Below are positions 14,465 through 21,260 of a stretch of 27,214 bases of DNA, one piece after another. Location: assembly GCA_964528765.1 (NCBI GenBank), contig CAZGVA010000010.1:1-27214 (forward strand), written 5' to 3'. This stretch comes from JABICX01 sp964528765 (GTDB lineage Archaea > Nanobdellota > Nanobdellia > UBA10117 > JABICX01). The notes under the pieces are model-generated. The model made no database searches. It was not told where the DNA came from and saw only the letters and a program-made list of their open reading frames with translations. The translations under genes were made by a program, and so were the position numbers. Position 1 is the first letter of the stretch; the number at the start of each line of letters is the position of its first letter.

Positions 14465-14812
14465 ATGATAACAAATGAAACTACAGTAAAAGTTCTAGCA
14501 AAGGATATTATTATGTGTGATACTCTTTGGTCATCAATGCGTGGCTTAATGTTTCGGAAAGAGCTAAAAAAAGGTGAAGGTTTGCTAATTGATTTAAAAA
14601 AAGACACAAAAGCAGGTATTCATATGTTTTTTGTCAATTTCCCAATTGACATTGTTTGGTTAAATTCTGAAAAACGCGTCGTTGATTCTGCTAAAGATGT
14701 TAATCCAAATACAATCAAGACTCCTAAAAAATTTGCTAGATATATTATTGAGCTACCTAAAGGAATTTTAAATGATAAACCCGTTTCAATTGGAGACAGA
14801 TTTACATTTTAA
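14465..14812 (+). CDS. DUF192 family protein
   Basis: A 115-residue protein of the DUF192 family, found across bacteria and archaea with no settled function. The motif MRGLMFRKELKKGEGLLIDL corresponds to the conserved RGLMFR...GEGM, and HMFFVNFPIDIVWLNSEKRV to the family's FWMKNT..PLDI.F....RV. Unlike many bacterial members it has no signal peptide, so it is probably cytoplasmic. It has its own leaderless-type promoter and converges with the zinc-ribbon gene, whose stop lies only two bases from its own. Confidence 0.88.
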   Translation: MITNETTVKVLAKDIIMCDTLWSSMRGLMFRKELKKGEGLLIDLKKDTKAGIHMFFVNFPIDIVWLNSEKRVVDSAKDVNPNTIKTPKKFARYIIELPKGILNDKPVSIGDRFTF

Positions 14813-14814
14813 AA

Positions 14815-15039
14815 TTAAAACATTTTACTTAATTTCTGCATTAGCATATCGAGTTTTTCTTTTTTTATACAATCTTGCTTAATTAAAACACTTAAAACTG
14901 AATGCACTGCGTTTTGACGCTTTTTTTCATAAGAATCTCTAACTAATTGTAAAATTTCCGCTTTCATTGGAGCACCACAATGATGACAATAATTACTATG
15001 CTCAACACATTTTACACCACAACGTTGACACCAAACCAT
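14815..15039 (-). CDS. Small zinc-ribbon protein
   Basis: A 74-residue protein with an N-terminal Cys4 zinc ribbon. The pairs CQRC (residues 4-7) and CHHC (18-21) are spaced as in double-zinc-ribbon and rubredoxin-like knuckles, with an extra Cys11. The rest is helical and basic (LQLVRDSYEKKRQNAV, then KKEKLDMLMQKLSKMF). No family can be named; such proteins in archaea are often nucleic-acid- or partner-binding adaptors. A TATA-like TTTTTATT (15060-15067, minus) is centred 24-25 bases before the ATG, so the mRNA is probably leaderless. Confidence 0.75.
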   Translation of the reverse strand: MVWCQRCGVKCVEHSNYCHHCGAPMKAEILQLVRDSYEKKRQNAVHSVLSVLIKQDCIKKEKLDMLMQKLSKMF

Positions 15040-15097
15040 ATTATTAGTTAGTTAAGTACAATAAAAAGATAACGATACCCCACAGTTCATACCAATA

Positions 15098-15105
15098 TTT
15101 ATATA
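15098..15105 (+). promoter_or_regulatory. TATA box for the small membrane protein gene
   Basis: TTTATATA is centred 25 bases before ATG 15126. This fixes that ATG as the likely leaderless start rather than the upstream in-frame GTG at 15108. Confidence 0.55.
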
Positions 15106-15125
15106 GTGTGAAAGACAATAGTTTA

Positions 15126-15440
15126 ATGGTCGAGTTCGAAGGGCTAATTGGGACTATTCTAATTATTAAAATTATTGTATCATTATATACAATGATTTAT
15201 AGTTATGATGTATTATTCCTTCATAGAAGATATAAAGCGCTAGGTCAAGTTATGACTAAATACATTAGCACACTTACAATGGGTATTTTTATAACCGTTG
15301 GCGCTTTTGCACTTAGTTCCTTTGGAAAATTATATCCTTATGCAGATATTATACAAAGTCTAGGTATATTTGTAATTGGAACATATTTCAGAAAGTGCTT
15401 GCATGAATTCTTCACCAAACCAATTCATATGCATAAGTAA
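15126..15440 (+). CDS. Small three-helix membrane protein
   Basis: A 104-residue predicted integral membrane protein with hydrophobic segments at about residues 7-27 (LIGTILIIKIIVSLY), 48-66 (TLTMGIFITVGAFAL) and 75-90 (IIQSLGIFVIGTYF), joined by a basic loop (HRRYKALG) and ending in a short histidine-bearing tail (KPIHMHK). No family is recognised. The start was chosen from the TATA box spacing. It is a single gene between the divergent zinc-ribbon gene and the next leaderless gene. Confidence 0.65.
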   Translation: MVEFEGLIGTILIIKIIVSLYTMIYSYDVLFLHRRYKALGQVMTKYISTLTMGIFITVGAFALSSFGKLYPYADIIQSLGIFVIGTYFRKCLHEFFTKPIHMHK

Positions 15441-15443
15441 ATC

Positions 15444-15450
15444 TTTTAAA
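15444..15450 (+). promoter_or_regulatory. TATA-like box for the 64-residue/CPSF-like gene pair
   Basis: TTTTAAA is centred about 23 bases before ATG 15470, suggesting a leaderless transcript that also covers the nuclease gene. Confidence 0.4.
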
Positions 15451-15469
15451 CTGACTTATTAAGTAAACT

Positions 15470-15664
15470 ATGGTAAAAGAAGATAAAAATGAGAAAATAG
15501 GGTTCCATAAAGGAGCGCTAACAACTTTGTTAAAAGAACATCAAGAATTAACAAAAATGGCTTCAATTGTAGAGCAATTAGCTAAAATGCATATTGAAGA
15601 ACTAAAAAAATTAGGTGTCGATATAACAACAAAGACTGCAAGCAAATTAGATGATAAACTTTAA
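15470..15664 (+). CDS. Small helical protein upstream of the CPSF-like nuclease
   Basis: A 64-residue charged protein, almost entirely predicted helix (LTTLLKEHQELTKMASIVEQ, then HIEELKKLG), with possible coiled-coil spacing of hydrophobics. The nuclease ATG follows its stop codon with no spacer, so the two are almost certainly co-transcribed and coupled. A role as a small partner or regulator of the nuclease is inferred from position only. The family is not recognised. Confidence 0.65.
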   Translation: MVKEDKNEKIGFHKGALTTLLKEHQELTKMASIVEQLAKMHIEELKKLGVDITTKTASKLDDKL

Positions 15665-16915
15665 ATGGTAAAAATACACTGCCTTGGCGGATTTCGTGAA
15701 GTAGGAAGAAATGCGGTACTAATTGAAGGAAAAACAGAAAAAATTCTTTTTGAATATGGTTTTAAAATTGACGGTAATTTATCACCGCTTCCGCTAAACA
15801 TCAAACCTGATGCAATGTTTCTAACACATGGTCATTTAGATCATTTAGGTTCAATTCCAATTTTATATAAAAAATGGAATTTTCCAATTTATGGAACAGC
15901 ACCAACAAAAGATGATGCAGAGATGCTATTGAAAGATAGCTTGGAAATTGCTAGAATAAATAAAACTCCTCGCGAATTTACATCCGGACATGTAACTAAA
16001 ATGATGGGAAATTGGCGAAGTGTCAGATATAATCAAAAAATAAAAGTAGGAAACTCAACAGTTGAAGTATATGATGCAGGACATATCGCGGGATCTGCAA
16101 TGTATGTTCTAAACATGGATGGCAAAAGAATTCTATACACGGGAGATTTCAAACTTGACGCTACACGAATGGTCGATGGTGCAAAAATAGATGTAGGAAA
16201 AATTGACATTGTATTAATGGAAACAACCTATTCAGCTAGAGCACAAACTCCTCGAGACAAAACAGAAAAACAGCTCAAAGATATTATTGATCAAACTATT
16301 TTGAAAAATGGTATTGTACTGTTACCAAGTTTTGCACTTAGAGCACCAGAGATTCTTCTCGCATTAAACCAAAGTAATGTTCGAGTTCCAATTTATTTAG
16401 ATGGTATGGCAAAAGCTGCAACAGATATTGTATTAAGACACCCACAGTTTTTAAGAAACTCCTTAGCACTTAAGAAAATTATGGTAAAAGTTAGAAAAAT
16501 TCAAAGGCATGAGGAACGCACAAGGATATTAGATAAGCCCTGTGTAATTGTAACAACTGGCGGTACTCTGGATGGTGGACCAATTGTTCATTATCTAAAA
16601 CAGCTATATGCTAGAAAAGATTGTGCATTAATTTTAACAGGATTCCAATTTCCAAAATCAGCTGGAAGCTATTTAGTAGAAACTGGACGATATGTAACAG
16701 AAGAATTTGATCTAAAGTTAGGGATGCCACTTCACAAACTTAGTTTTTCAGGACATGCAGACCGAAACGAGCTATTAAGATTTGTGCAGAAAATTCGCCC
16801 AAAGCAAGTTGTTTGTATGCACGGTGATCAGTGCCAAAGATTTGCAACAGAATTAAAAGGCAGATTTAATATTGAAGGTATTGCACCAAAACCTGGCGAA
16901 GTTTTGACATTATGA
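15665..16915 (+). CDS. Beta-CASP metallo-beta-lactamase RNase (archaeal CPSF2-like)
   Basis: A 416-residue nuclease of the CPSF73/RNase J superfamily. The zinc site starts with THGHLDHLGS (HGHLDH at 55-60), followed by the AGHIAGSAM histidine, TGDFK and METTYSAR. The beta-CASP part contains YLDGMAKAA, the late SGHADRNELL histidine motif and the closing MHGD. There is no N-terminal KH domain, which separates it from aCPSF1 and fits aCPSF2-type enzymes. It likely cleaves or trims RNA; whether it is an endo- or 5'-3' exonuclease cannot be told. It follows the 64-residue gene without spacer, and its TGA overlaps the ATG of the broken gene downstream (ATGA). Confidence 0.92.
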   Translation: MVKIHCLGGFREVGRNAVLIEGKTEKILFEYGFKIDGNLSPLPLNIKPDAMFLTHGHLDHLGSIPILYKKWNFPIYGTAPTKDDAEMLLKDSLEIARINKTPREFTSGHVTKMMGNWRSVRYNQKIKVGNSTVEVYDAGHIAGSAMYVLNMDGKRILYTGDFKLDATRMVDGAKIDVGKIDIVLMETTYSARAQTPRDKTEKQLKDIIDQTILKNGIVLLPSFALRAPEILLALNQSNVRVPIYLDGMAKAATDIVLRHPQFLRNSLALKKIMVKVRKIQRHEERTRILDKPCVIVTTGGTLDGGPIVHYLKQLYARKDCALILTGFQFPKSAGSYLVETGRYVTEEFDLKLGMPLHKLSFSGHADRNELLRFVQKIRPKQVVCMHGDQCQRFATELKGRFNIEGIAPKPGEVLTL

Positions 16916-17279
16916 AAACCTACCAAGGTACAATAATTAAAGAAAGTTTAAATGATAAGAGTATTTTAAAATAATTAAAACTTCAATTTCTAAAGTTACT
17001 CTGCATCATAAAACTCCTTGGATAAAACAATGGACTATGCACATAGTTTCCATTCCAGAAAACAAAGGAAAAGAAATTGCAGAAAAGGTTAGTAAGTCTT
17101 TAGATCCAGATCATAATTGGTATGCTGATTTCAAATCAGAAGATAAACATTATGTAATTTTCAAAAACAAAGTTTTCCACATTGATCGAACAAAAGAAGG
17201 CTATGTCTAAATAACAAAATACGGTGCAAAATTAGGAATACCTATTTATCAACTTGATTTCTCTCCTGAAATCAAATAG
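16912..17279 (+). pseudogene. Broken small gene: -1 frameshift and internal stop
   Basis: ATG 16912 overlaps the stop of the nuclease gene (ATGA). The frame reads MKTYQGTIIKESLNDKSILK and hits TAA at 16972. Shifting back one base at 16971 continues sensibly: IIKTSISKVTLHHKTPWIKQ, WTMHIVSIPENKG, HNWYADFKSEDKHYVIF, up to a second TAA at 17208. The same frame then continues ITKYGAKLGIPIYQLDFSPE to TAG 17277. From memory, the pieces resemble a small conserved protein of archaea and candidate-phyla bacteria that starts MKTY.GTIIEESL and ends G..LGIP..Q.DF. The break coincides with T TTA AAA, a canonical -1 slippery heptamer directly before the stop. Two lesions favour a decaying gene or sequencing errors over programmed frameshifting. 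Confidence 0.7.
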
Positions 17280-17280
17280 A

Positions 17281-17289
17281 TTTTTATAT
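17281..17289 (+). promoter_or_regulatory. TATA box for the cation exchanger gene
   Basis: TTTTTATAT is centred 24 bases before ATG 17309, matching the leaderless pattern. Confidence 0.5.
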
Positions 17290-17308
17290 CTCTTTGAATA
17301 AATAGTTC

Positions 17309-18277
17309 ATGCAAATGGAATTTGTCTTGTTTGTTCTCGGAATTATTGGTCTATGGTTAGGTGCTAGTACAACAATCAAAGGTGCAACTGCTATTGCTCG
17401 CAAGATGCACATATCTCATCTTTTTATTGGATTAACGGTCCTATCTCTTGGAACTTCCTTACCTGAGATTTTCACACACATTGCATCTAGCTGGAAAATA
17501 CTAAATGGAATCGAAGCATCTGGCGTTGCAGTTGGCACAAATATTGGTTCTAATATAATTCAAATTACGTTCATAATGGGTATGCTTGGTTTGTTCGCAG
17601 TTATCAAATCTTCTAAAAAAATTCAAAAACGAGATGGTCTTGTCATGCTTGGTTCAATTGCACTTCTATGGTTATTTGGATTAAATGGCCATATATCGCG
17701 TTTTGAAGGTATACTTCTTGCTGCATTGTATATCGTATATTTAATTTGGATTATGCGGGATGAAAAATCAATTAAAGAATTTATTAATCCACATCATAAA
17801 CTTTTGAATAAAAAGCCTAAAAAACATATTGCAGTTGATTTGAGTCACATAACCATTGGAATTATGATGCTTGGAATTTCATCACAATGGGTTGTGGAAA
17901 ATACACTCTTCTTTGCTAATAAATTTGGTATTGAACAAACATTTATTGGATTAATAATAATTGGTATAAGCACAGCTTTACCTGAACTAACAACTGCAAT
18001 TCATGGAATTATGAAAGGCGCTAAAAGCATGTCTCTTGGAGTTTTGATTGGTTCAAACATAACAAATCCAATGTTAGCACTTGGAATAGGCGCAGCAATT
18101 TCTGGTTATAAAATTGCTAGCTCAATAACTTGGTTTGACATTCCATTTTGGTTTGGAATTTCTGCACTAGCATTATTATTTTTCCAAAGAGGTCATAAAT
18201 TACATAAATCTGAAGGAGCATTTTTGATATTGGCTTATGTTGCTTATGTTGCATACAAAATTTATGGGATAATCTAA
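17309..18277 (+). CDS. Sodium/calcium exchanger family membrane protein (CaCA, YrbG-like)
   Basis: A 322-residue transporter of the Ca2+/cation antiporter superfamily, with about ten membrane helices. The two inverted alpha-repeats are clear: LTVLSLGTSLPEIFTHIASS with GTNIGSNIIQI in the first half, and GISTALPELTTAIHG with VLIGSNITNPMLALG in the second. The glutamate in each LPE motif is the ion-coordinating residue. The halves are linked by a basic cytoplasmic loop near residue 165 (KLLNKKPKKH). It probably exports Ca2+ in exchange for Na+ or H+. A second ATG at 17315 is possible, but the TATA spacing favours 17309. Confidence 0.93.
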   Translation: MQMEFVLFVLGIIGLWLGASTTIKGATAIARKMHISHLFIGLTVLSLGTSLPEIFTHIASSWKILNGIEASGVAVGTNIGSNIIQITFIMGMLGLFAVIKSSKKIQKRDGLVMLGSIALLWLFGLNGHISRFEGILLAALYIVYLIWIMRDEKSIKEFINPHHKLLNKKPKKHIAVDLSHITIGIMMLGISSQWVVENTLFFANKFGIEQTFIGLIIIGISTALPELTTAIHGIMKGAKSMSLGVLIGSNITNPMLALGIGAAISGYKIASSITWFDIPFWFGISALALLFFQRGHKLHKSEGAFLILAYVAYVAYKIYGII

Positions 18278-18280
18278 AAC

Positions 18281-18288
18281 TTTAATAA
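18281..18288 (+). promoter_or_regulatory. TATA-like box for the 83-residue gene
   Basis: TTTAATAA is centred about 24 bases before ATG 18309, supporting a leaderless transcript. Confidence 0.4.
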
Positions 18289-18308
18289 CTAAAAAAAATT
18301 CTAACATT

Positions 18309-18560
18309 ATGGGAAACGAACATTTATCGCGTGATGACGAAATACCGCAATATATTAACGACGCTAAAAAACTTATGCGTGACGTAACTGCACTCCGTAA
18401 CCGATTACCTGAATCTCCGGAATTTCTATATGAAGCTAGAATACTAGCCGATCAAAATAAAGAAGTAATACCTGATTTAGAAAAACATGCTAAAAAAGAT
18501 GGACAAGCTAAAAAATTATTAGATAAAATATACAATGCATTTCCACCATCAACAATCTAA
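18309..18560 (+). CDS. Unrecognised small helical protein
   Basis: An 83-residue charged soluble protein of predicted helices (IPQYINDAKKLMRDVTALRN, EFLYEARILADQNKEV, AKKLLDKIYNAF). It has no cysteines, signal peptide or membrane segment. The family is not recognised. It has a leaderless-type promoter. The Rpp30-tail repeat begins immediately after its stop codon, so the junction of an old rearrangement lies at its 3' end. Confidence 0.6.
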   Translation: MGNEHLSRDDEIPQYINDAKKLMRDVTALRNRLPESPEFLYEARILADQNKEVIPDLEKHAKKDGQAKKLLDKIYNAFPPSTI

Positions 18561-18615
18561 AATAATTTCTCAACATCTGCTATCTTTTTAGTCTTACATA
18601 CTCGTAGAACTACTT
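18561..18615 (-). repeat. Copy of the 3' end of the Rpp30 gene (direct repeat, left copy)
   Basis: This 55-bp stretch matches 19883-19937, the coding 3' end of rnp3, in the same orientation with 49 of 55 bases identical by eye. On the minus strand it reads VVLRVCKTKKIADVEKLF and stops, against AVLRAFKTKKIADVEKLL in Rpp30; a stop codon lies directly upstream, so no longer gene remains. With the intact copy it brackets the PEP-synthase-like gene. Confidence 0.85.
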
Positions 18616-18620
18616 AGAAT

Positions 18621-18634
18621 TTTTTAGCTAAAAA
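18621..18634. promoter_or_regulatory. 14-bp perfect palindrome before the PEP-synthase-like gene
   Basis: TTTTTAGCTAAAAA is self-complementary and ends seven bases before the TATA-like box of the next gene. Its position would suit an operator, or activator site, but AT-rich palindromes are common in this genome. Confidence 0.3.
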
Positions 18635-18640
18635 GTAACT

Positions 18641-18650
18641 TTTTTATTAT
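18641..18650 (+). promoter_or_regulatory. TATA-like box for the PEP-synthase-like gene
   Basis: TTTTTATTAT is centred about 24 bases before ATG 18669, the leaderless spacing seen elsewhere in the window. Confidence 0.45.
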
Positions 18651-18668
18651 TATCCCTCCTTAGTTAAT

Positions 18669-19844
18669 ATGGTTGATTATTATTTAGAGAATCCAGAAAG
18701 ACTAAAAGGTCAGCCAAAACTAACAATTGGAGAATATGCACGATCACAAGGAATTCTTGTTCCTCAAATTTTTAATACATTAGAAGAAGCACTTGAATCT
18801 GGCAAAAATGTTATTTTTAGAAGTGAACACCCACAGGAATATGATGGTGTTTCAGGAATATTAGATAGTCTCGATCTGAATGACACCGCTTCGTTCGAAA
18901 AAAGTATCAAAGGTGCCAAAAATATTGATGAAGTAAAAAGAAGATATTTTGTTAAATGGGCTTTTTATTTTACAAGAGATTACGAATCATTTTGTCAACA
19001 TACTGGATTAGATGTAAAGGAATTTATTGAGCAAACTTCATTTTCTATGTGGGAAAAGATAAAAGGTGCTAATCAAACAATAATTGCAGATTCAGCAGTT
19101 GCAGGTCGATATCATATAATGACAAGAAGTCCGGCATTAGCTGGAGCTGAATCTAAATTAAATAACCACAGTTATGTTATTATCGATAATAATGAAGTTA
19201 CGGAATTTCTAAAACCACTTTCTAAAGAATTAAGTGATCATCAAAAACTAATTAGTTTATATGAAAAAGTTAGGAATCTCGATAATTTTAATCCAAACCA
19301 TTGTCCAATTATGGAATTCCAAACAACAATAGATGGAGAAAAAACATATTTCTTACAATATCATAGAACTAGAGATTTTTCACCAGCAACATTCACACTA
19401 GATAGAAAATTAGAAGAAGGTGAAATCGAGGCACAATTAGTGCGCGGAGCAACACCAAAAGAAGGATTAGATCTCACAATCACAATATATTATGGATCAG
19501 ATAATGAAGAAGATGGCGCAATTGATTATCGCGTTGATGTATTATTTGGAGAAATAAATGTTAGAAATCGAAAATTACAAATTATTGGATTAGATGAATC
19601 AAAAGAATATCCCATGATTGACTTCACACTTGGACATAGAAAACGATCACTAGCATTTAAACCTGAAATTTCAATTGTACTTCCAAATGATATTCTTTTC
19701 AAAGACAACGAAGTTTTTTGTTCAGATAAAGATGATTCGCCAGATGTATTTTCTTTTTATGATGAAGCCAAAAAAGGACACAATGCAAATATCAGATTAC
19801 ATATAGAAGCAGATGGAGAACGAGCAATCATCAAACGAATATGA
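18669..19844 (+). CDS. Protein resembling the PEP-synthase ATP-binding domain
   Basis: A 391-residue soluble protein. IFNTLEEALESGKNVIFRSE followed by HPQEYDGVSGILDS resembles the N-terminal nucleotide-binding part of PEP synthase/PPDK, whose VRSSAT.ED segment binds ATP through the arginine. Around residue 215, MEFQTTIDGEKTYFLQYHRT resembles the E..ID..LY.LQ.RP segment that closes that domain. The phosphohistidine and PEP-binding domains are missing, and the C-terminal ~150 residues (GEIEAQLVRGATPKEGLDLT onward) are beta-rich and unrecognised. It may be a stand-alone ATP-grasp-like enzyme or a degenerate, non-catalytic relative. It is bracketed by copies of the Rpp30 3' end, suggesting insertion into the rnp3 locus. 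The match is by eye and needs a profile search. Confidence 0.5.
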   Translation: MVDYYLENPERLKGQPKLTIGEYARSQGILVPQIFNTLEEALESGKNVIFRSEHPQEYDGVSGILDSLDLNDTASFEKSIKGAKNIDEVKRRYFVKWAFYFTRDYESFCQHTGLDVKEFIEQTSFSMWEKIKGANQTIIADSAVAGRYHIMTRSPALAGAESKLNNHSYVIIDNNEVTEFLKPLSKELSDHQKLISLYEKVRNLDNFNPNHCPIMEFQTTIDGEKTYFLQYHRTRDFSPATFTLDRKLEEGEIEAQLVRGATPKEGLDLTITIYYGSDNEEDGAIDYRVDVLFGEINVRNRKLQIIGLDESKEYPMIDFTLGHRKRSLAFKPEISIVLPNDILFKDNEVFCSDKDDSPDVFSFYDEAKKGHNANIRLHIEADGERAIIKRI

Positions 19845-19869
19845 TTATTTAGATGAATGATGAAAATAC

Positions 19870-20457
19870 CTAACTTACAGATAATAATTTCTCAACATCG
19901 GCTATCTTTTTGGTCTTAAATGCTCTTAGAACTGCTTGCAGATCTTTTGGGTTTCTGAGCTCATACGGATTACTCGCAAATGTAGCAATTGAAATTGGAA
20001 CCTTAAACTTTTGGCAGATTCGAATATTTTGCATAATCCGACCAATTAATAAAGATCGCTTCTTACCTTGCACTTTCAACAAACTAGAAAAATTAACAAT
20101 ATAAGATTTATTTGTATCTCTAGCTAACTTAGCTAAAACTTGGTTAAAATTACTTCTACGGTAGTGTGTATGGTCTCGACCTGTTGAGGTTTCAATATCG
20201 GTGAAGAATTTAATCCACTTAGCTTCCATTATCGCTCGAATAACACTCTCATCACTAGCATTTGCAATAACAAAGCGAGCATTTCGAGCCTTTTGCCGAG
20301 CTCGATTAATGTCTCGAACATTAATTGCATGAATAATCAAACCACATCCTGATTTTATTGAATCTAATTGATAGACAAAATTTAGGTCTGAATCAAACTC
20401 ATGGGCTTGTTTTTTCAATATCGCCTCATTATTCTGAGGTAAAACTATATCTTGCAT
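19870..20457 (-). CDS. rnp3: RNase P protein Rpp30 (Rnp3)
   Basis: An RNase P protein subunit with a TIM-barrel-like fold, partner of Pop5. Recognisable stretches are GRDHTHYRRSNFNQVLAKLA, SYIVNFSSLL, GRIMQNIRICQKFKVPISIA and the closing RNPKDLQAVLRAF, all typical of archaeal Rpp30. At 195 residues it is a little short for the family but looks complete. Its 3' end has been duplicated at 18561-18615. It lies downstream of eL15, as in other archaea, but with an unknown 243-residue gene between, and Pop5, normally next to it, is some 10 kb away on the other strand. A TATA-like AATAAAAG near 20481 suggests an internal leaderless promoter. Confidence 0.93.
   Translation of the reverse strand: MQDIVLPQNNEAILKKQAHEFDSDLNFVYQLDSIKSGCGLIIHAINVRDINRARQKARNARFVIANASDESVIRAIMEAKWIKFFTDIETSTGRDHTHYRRSNFNQVLAKLARDTNKSYIVNFSSLLKVQGKKRSLLIGRIMQNIRICQKFKVPISIATFASNPYELRNPKDLQAVLRAFKTKKIADVEKLLSVS
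19883..19937 (-). repeat. 3' end of rnp3 (direct repeat, right copy)
   Basis: The intact coding copy of the 55-bp repeat also found at 18561-18615. Of the six differing bases, three are silent and three change an amino acid in the relic reading, with another change at the terminus, so the relic may come from a diverged Rpp30 allele instead of recent duplication. Confidence 0.85.
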
Positions 20458-20480
20458 TAAATATCTATAAATTATGTCTT

Positions 20481-21212
20481 TTATTGTTTGTGATTTGGGT
20501 GAATATCCCTAAATCCGATTGCATGATCAACAAGTGCTTCTAAAAGTGATTTTACATTATTTAGACTTTGCATAAAAAGCAATACATCTGACTCACCGCC
20601 GCCCGTATTTGCTAACATCGAACAAGCCTTATTACCATTGAAAAAATAAGTAATTGTTCGCTCAACATATGGAACTCTCGCAAATAATCTATATTCAACA
20701 TCTTCAGGTAAAAAGTGTTCAAAACCATATCTAATAGCTTCAATAACATATTCTTCAGCGAGACAACCATTAGCACCCACTTCATCAAATAACTTTGCAC
20801 GAGGGATATGATGAAGCTTACGACTAAGATCATTAGTCGTTCTATTGGCTTTTATATTACTTTTTAATACTCGAGCAATGTTTCTTACTGGCTTAGTGCA
20901 ATACATTAAATTAGTCTGATCAATTAAACCCTGATGCTGTTCAGTATCTGGTGGAGGGATAGTACATCCTGCACCATTACACGATACAAAAGCAGTTTTT
21001 ATTTTTAGTGGCATTCTACTTTGATTAAATCTATGATTAACTGCAGCAACATATCCGGAAAAAAGTGCCTCATAAACCCTACGACTTGAATCAAGTTGGC
21101 CTAATTTATTAAATACGTGCTTATTTGCGCGAGTAATCTCAAAAATAACAACATGACTAAATCTATCGTGCATTTCATCCAAAAACCGGTAACTGCCGTT
21201 AAATTGACTCAT
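20481..21212 (-). CDS. Unrecognised 243-residue protein between eL15 and Rpp30
   Basis: A soluble protein with mixed alpha/beta pattern and no membrane segments. Notable stretches are HVVIFEITRANKHVFNKLGQ, the small-residue loop SCNGAGCTIPPPDTEQH (two Cys, three Pro), GCLAEEYVIEAIRYGFEHF and a glycine turn NTGGGES. The conserved-looking Cys/Asp/Glu/His residues could form a metal or catalytic site, but I recognise no family. It lies 49 bases after eL15 and 23 before Rpp30, all on the minus strand, so a role linked to the ribosome or RNase P is plausible by position. A TATA-like ATCTTTTAATG near 21239 may give it its own promoter. Confidence 0.75.
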   Translation of the reverse strand: MSQFNGSYRFLDEMHDRFSHVVIFEITRANKHVFNKLGQLDSSRRVYEALFSGYVAAVNHRFNQSRMPLKIKTAFVSCNGAGCTIPPPDTEQHQGLIDQTNLMYCTKPVRNIARVLKSNIKANRTTNDLSRKLHHIPRAKLFDEVGANGCLAEEYVIEAIRYGFEHFLPEDVEYRLFARVPYVERTITYFFNGNKACSMLANTGGGESDVLLFMQSLNNVKSLLEALVDHAIGFRDIHPNHKQ

Positions 21213-21260
21213 TTATATTAAAAAAAACAATAACATTAAAAGATTATTAATCTGAACAAG

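Noticed and set aside
15129..15145. GTTCGAA resembling a tRNA T-loop
   Set aside because: No acceptor, D or anticodon stems surround it, and it lies within a membrane-protein coding region (VEFEG).
17208..17210. Possible stop-codon recoding in the broken gene
   Set aside because: The codon is TAA, not TAG (pyrrolysine) or TGA (selenocysteine), and ordinary TAA stops end many intact genes here.
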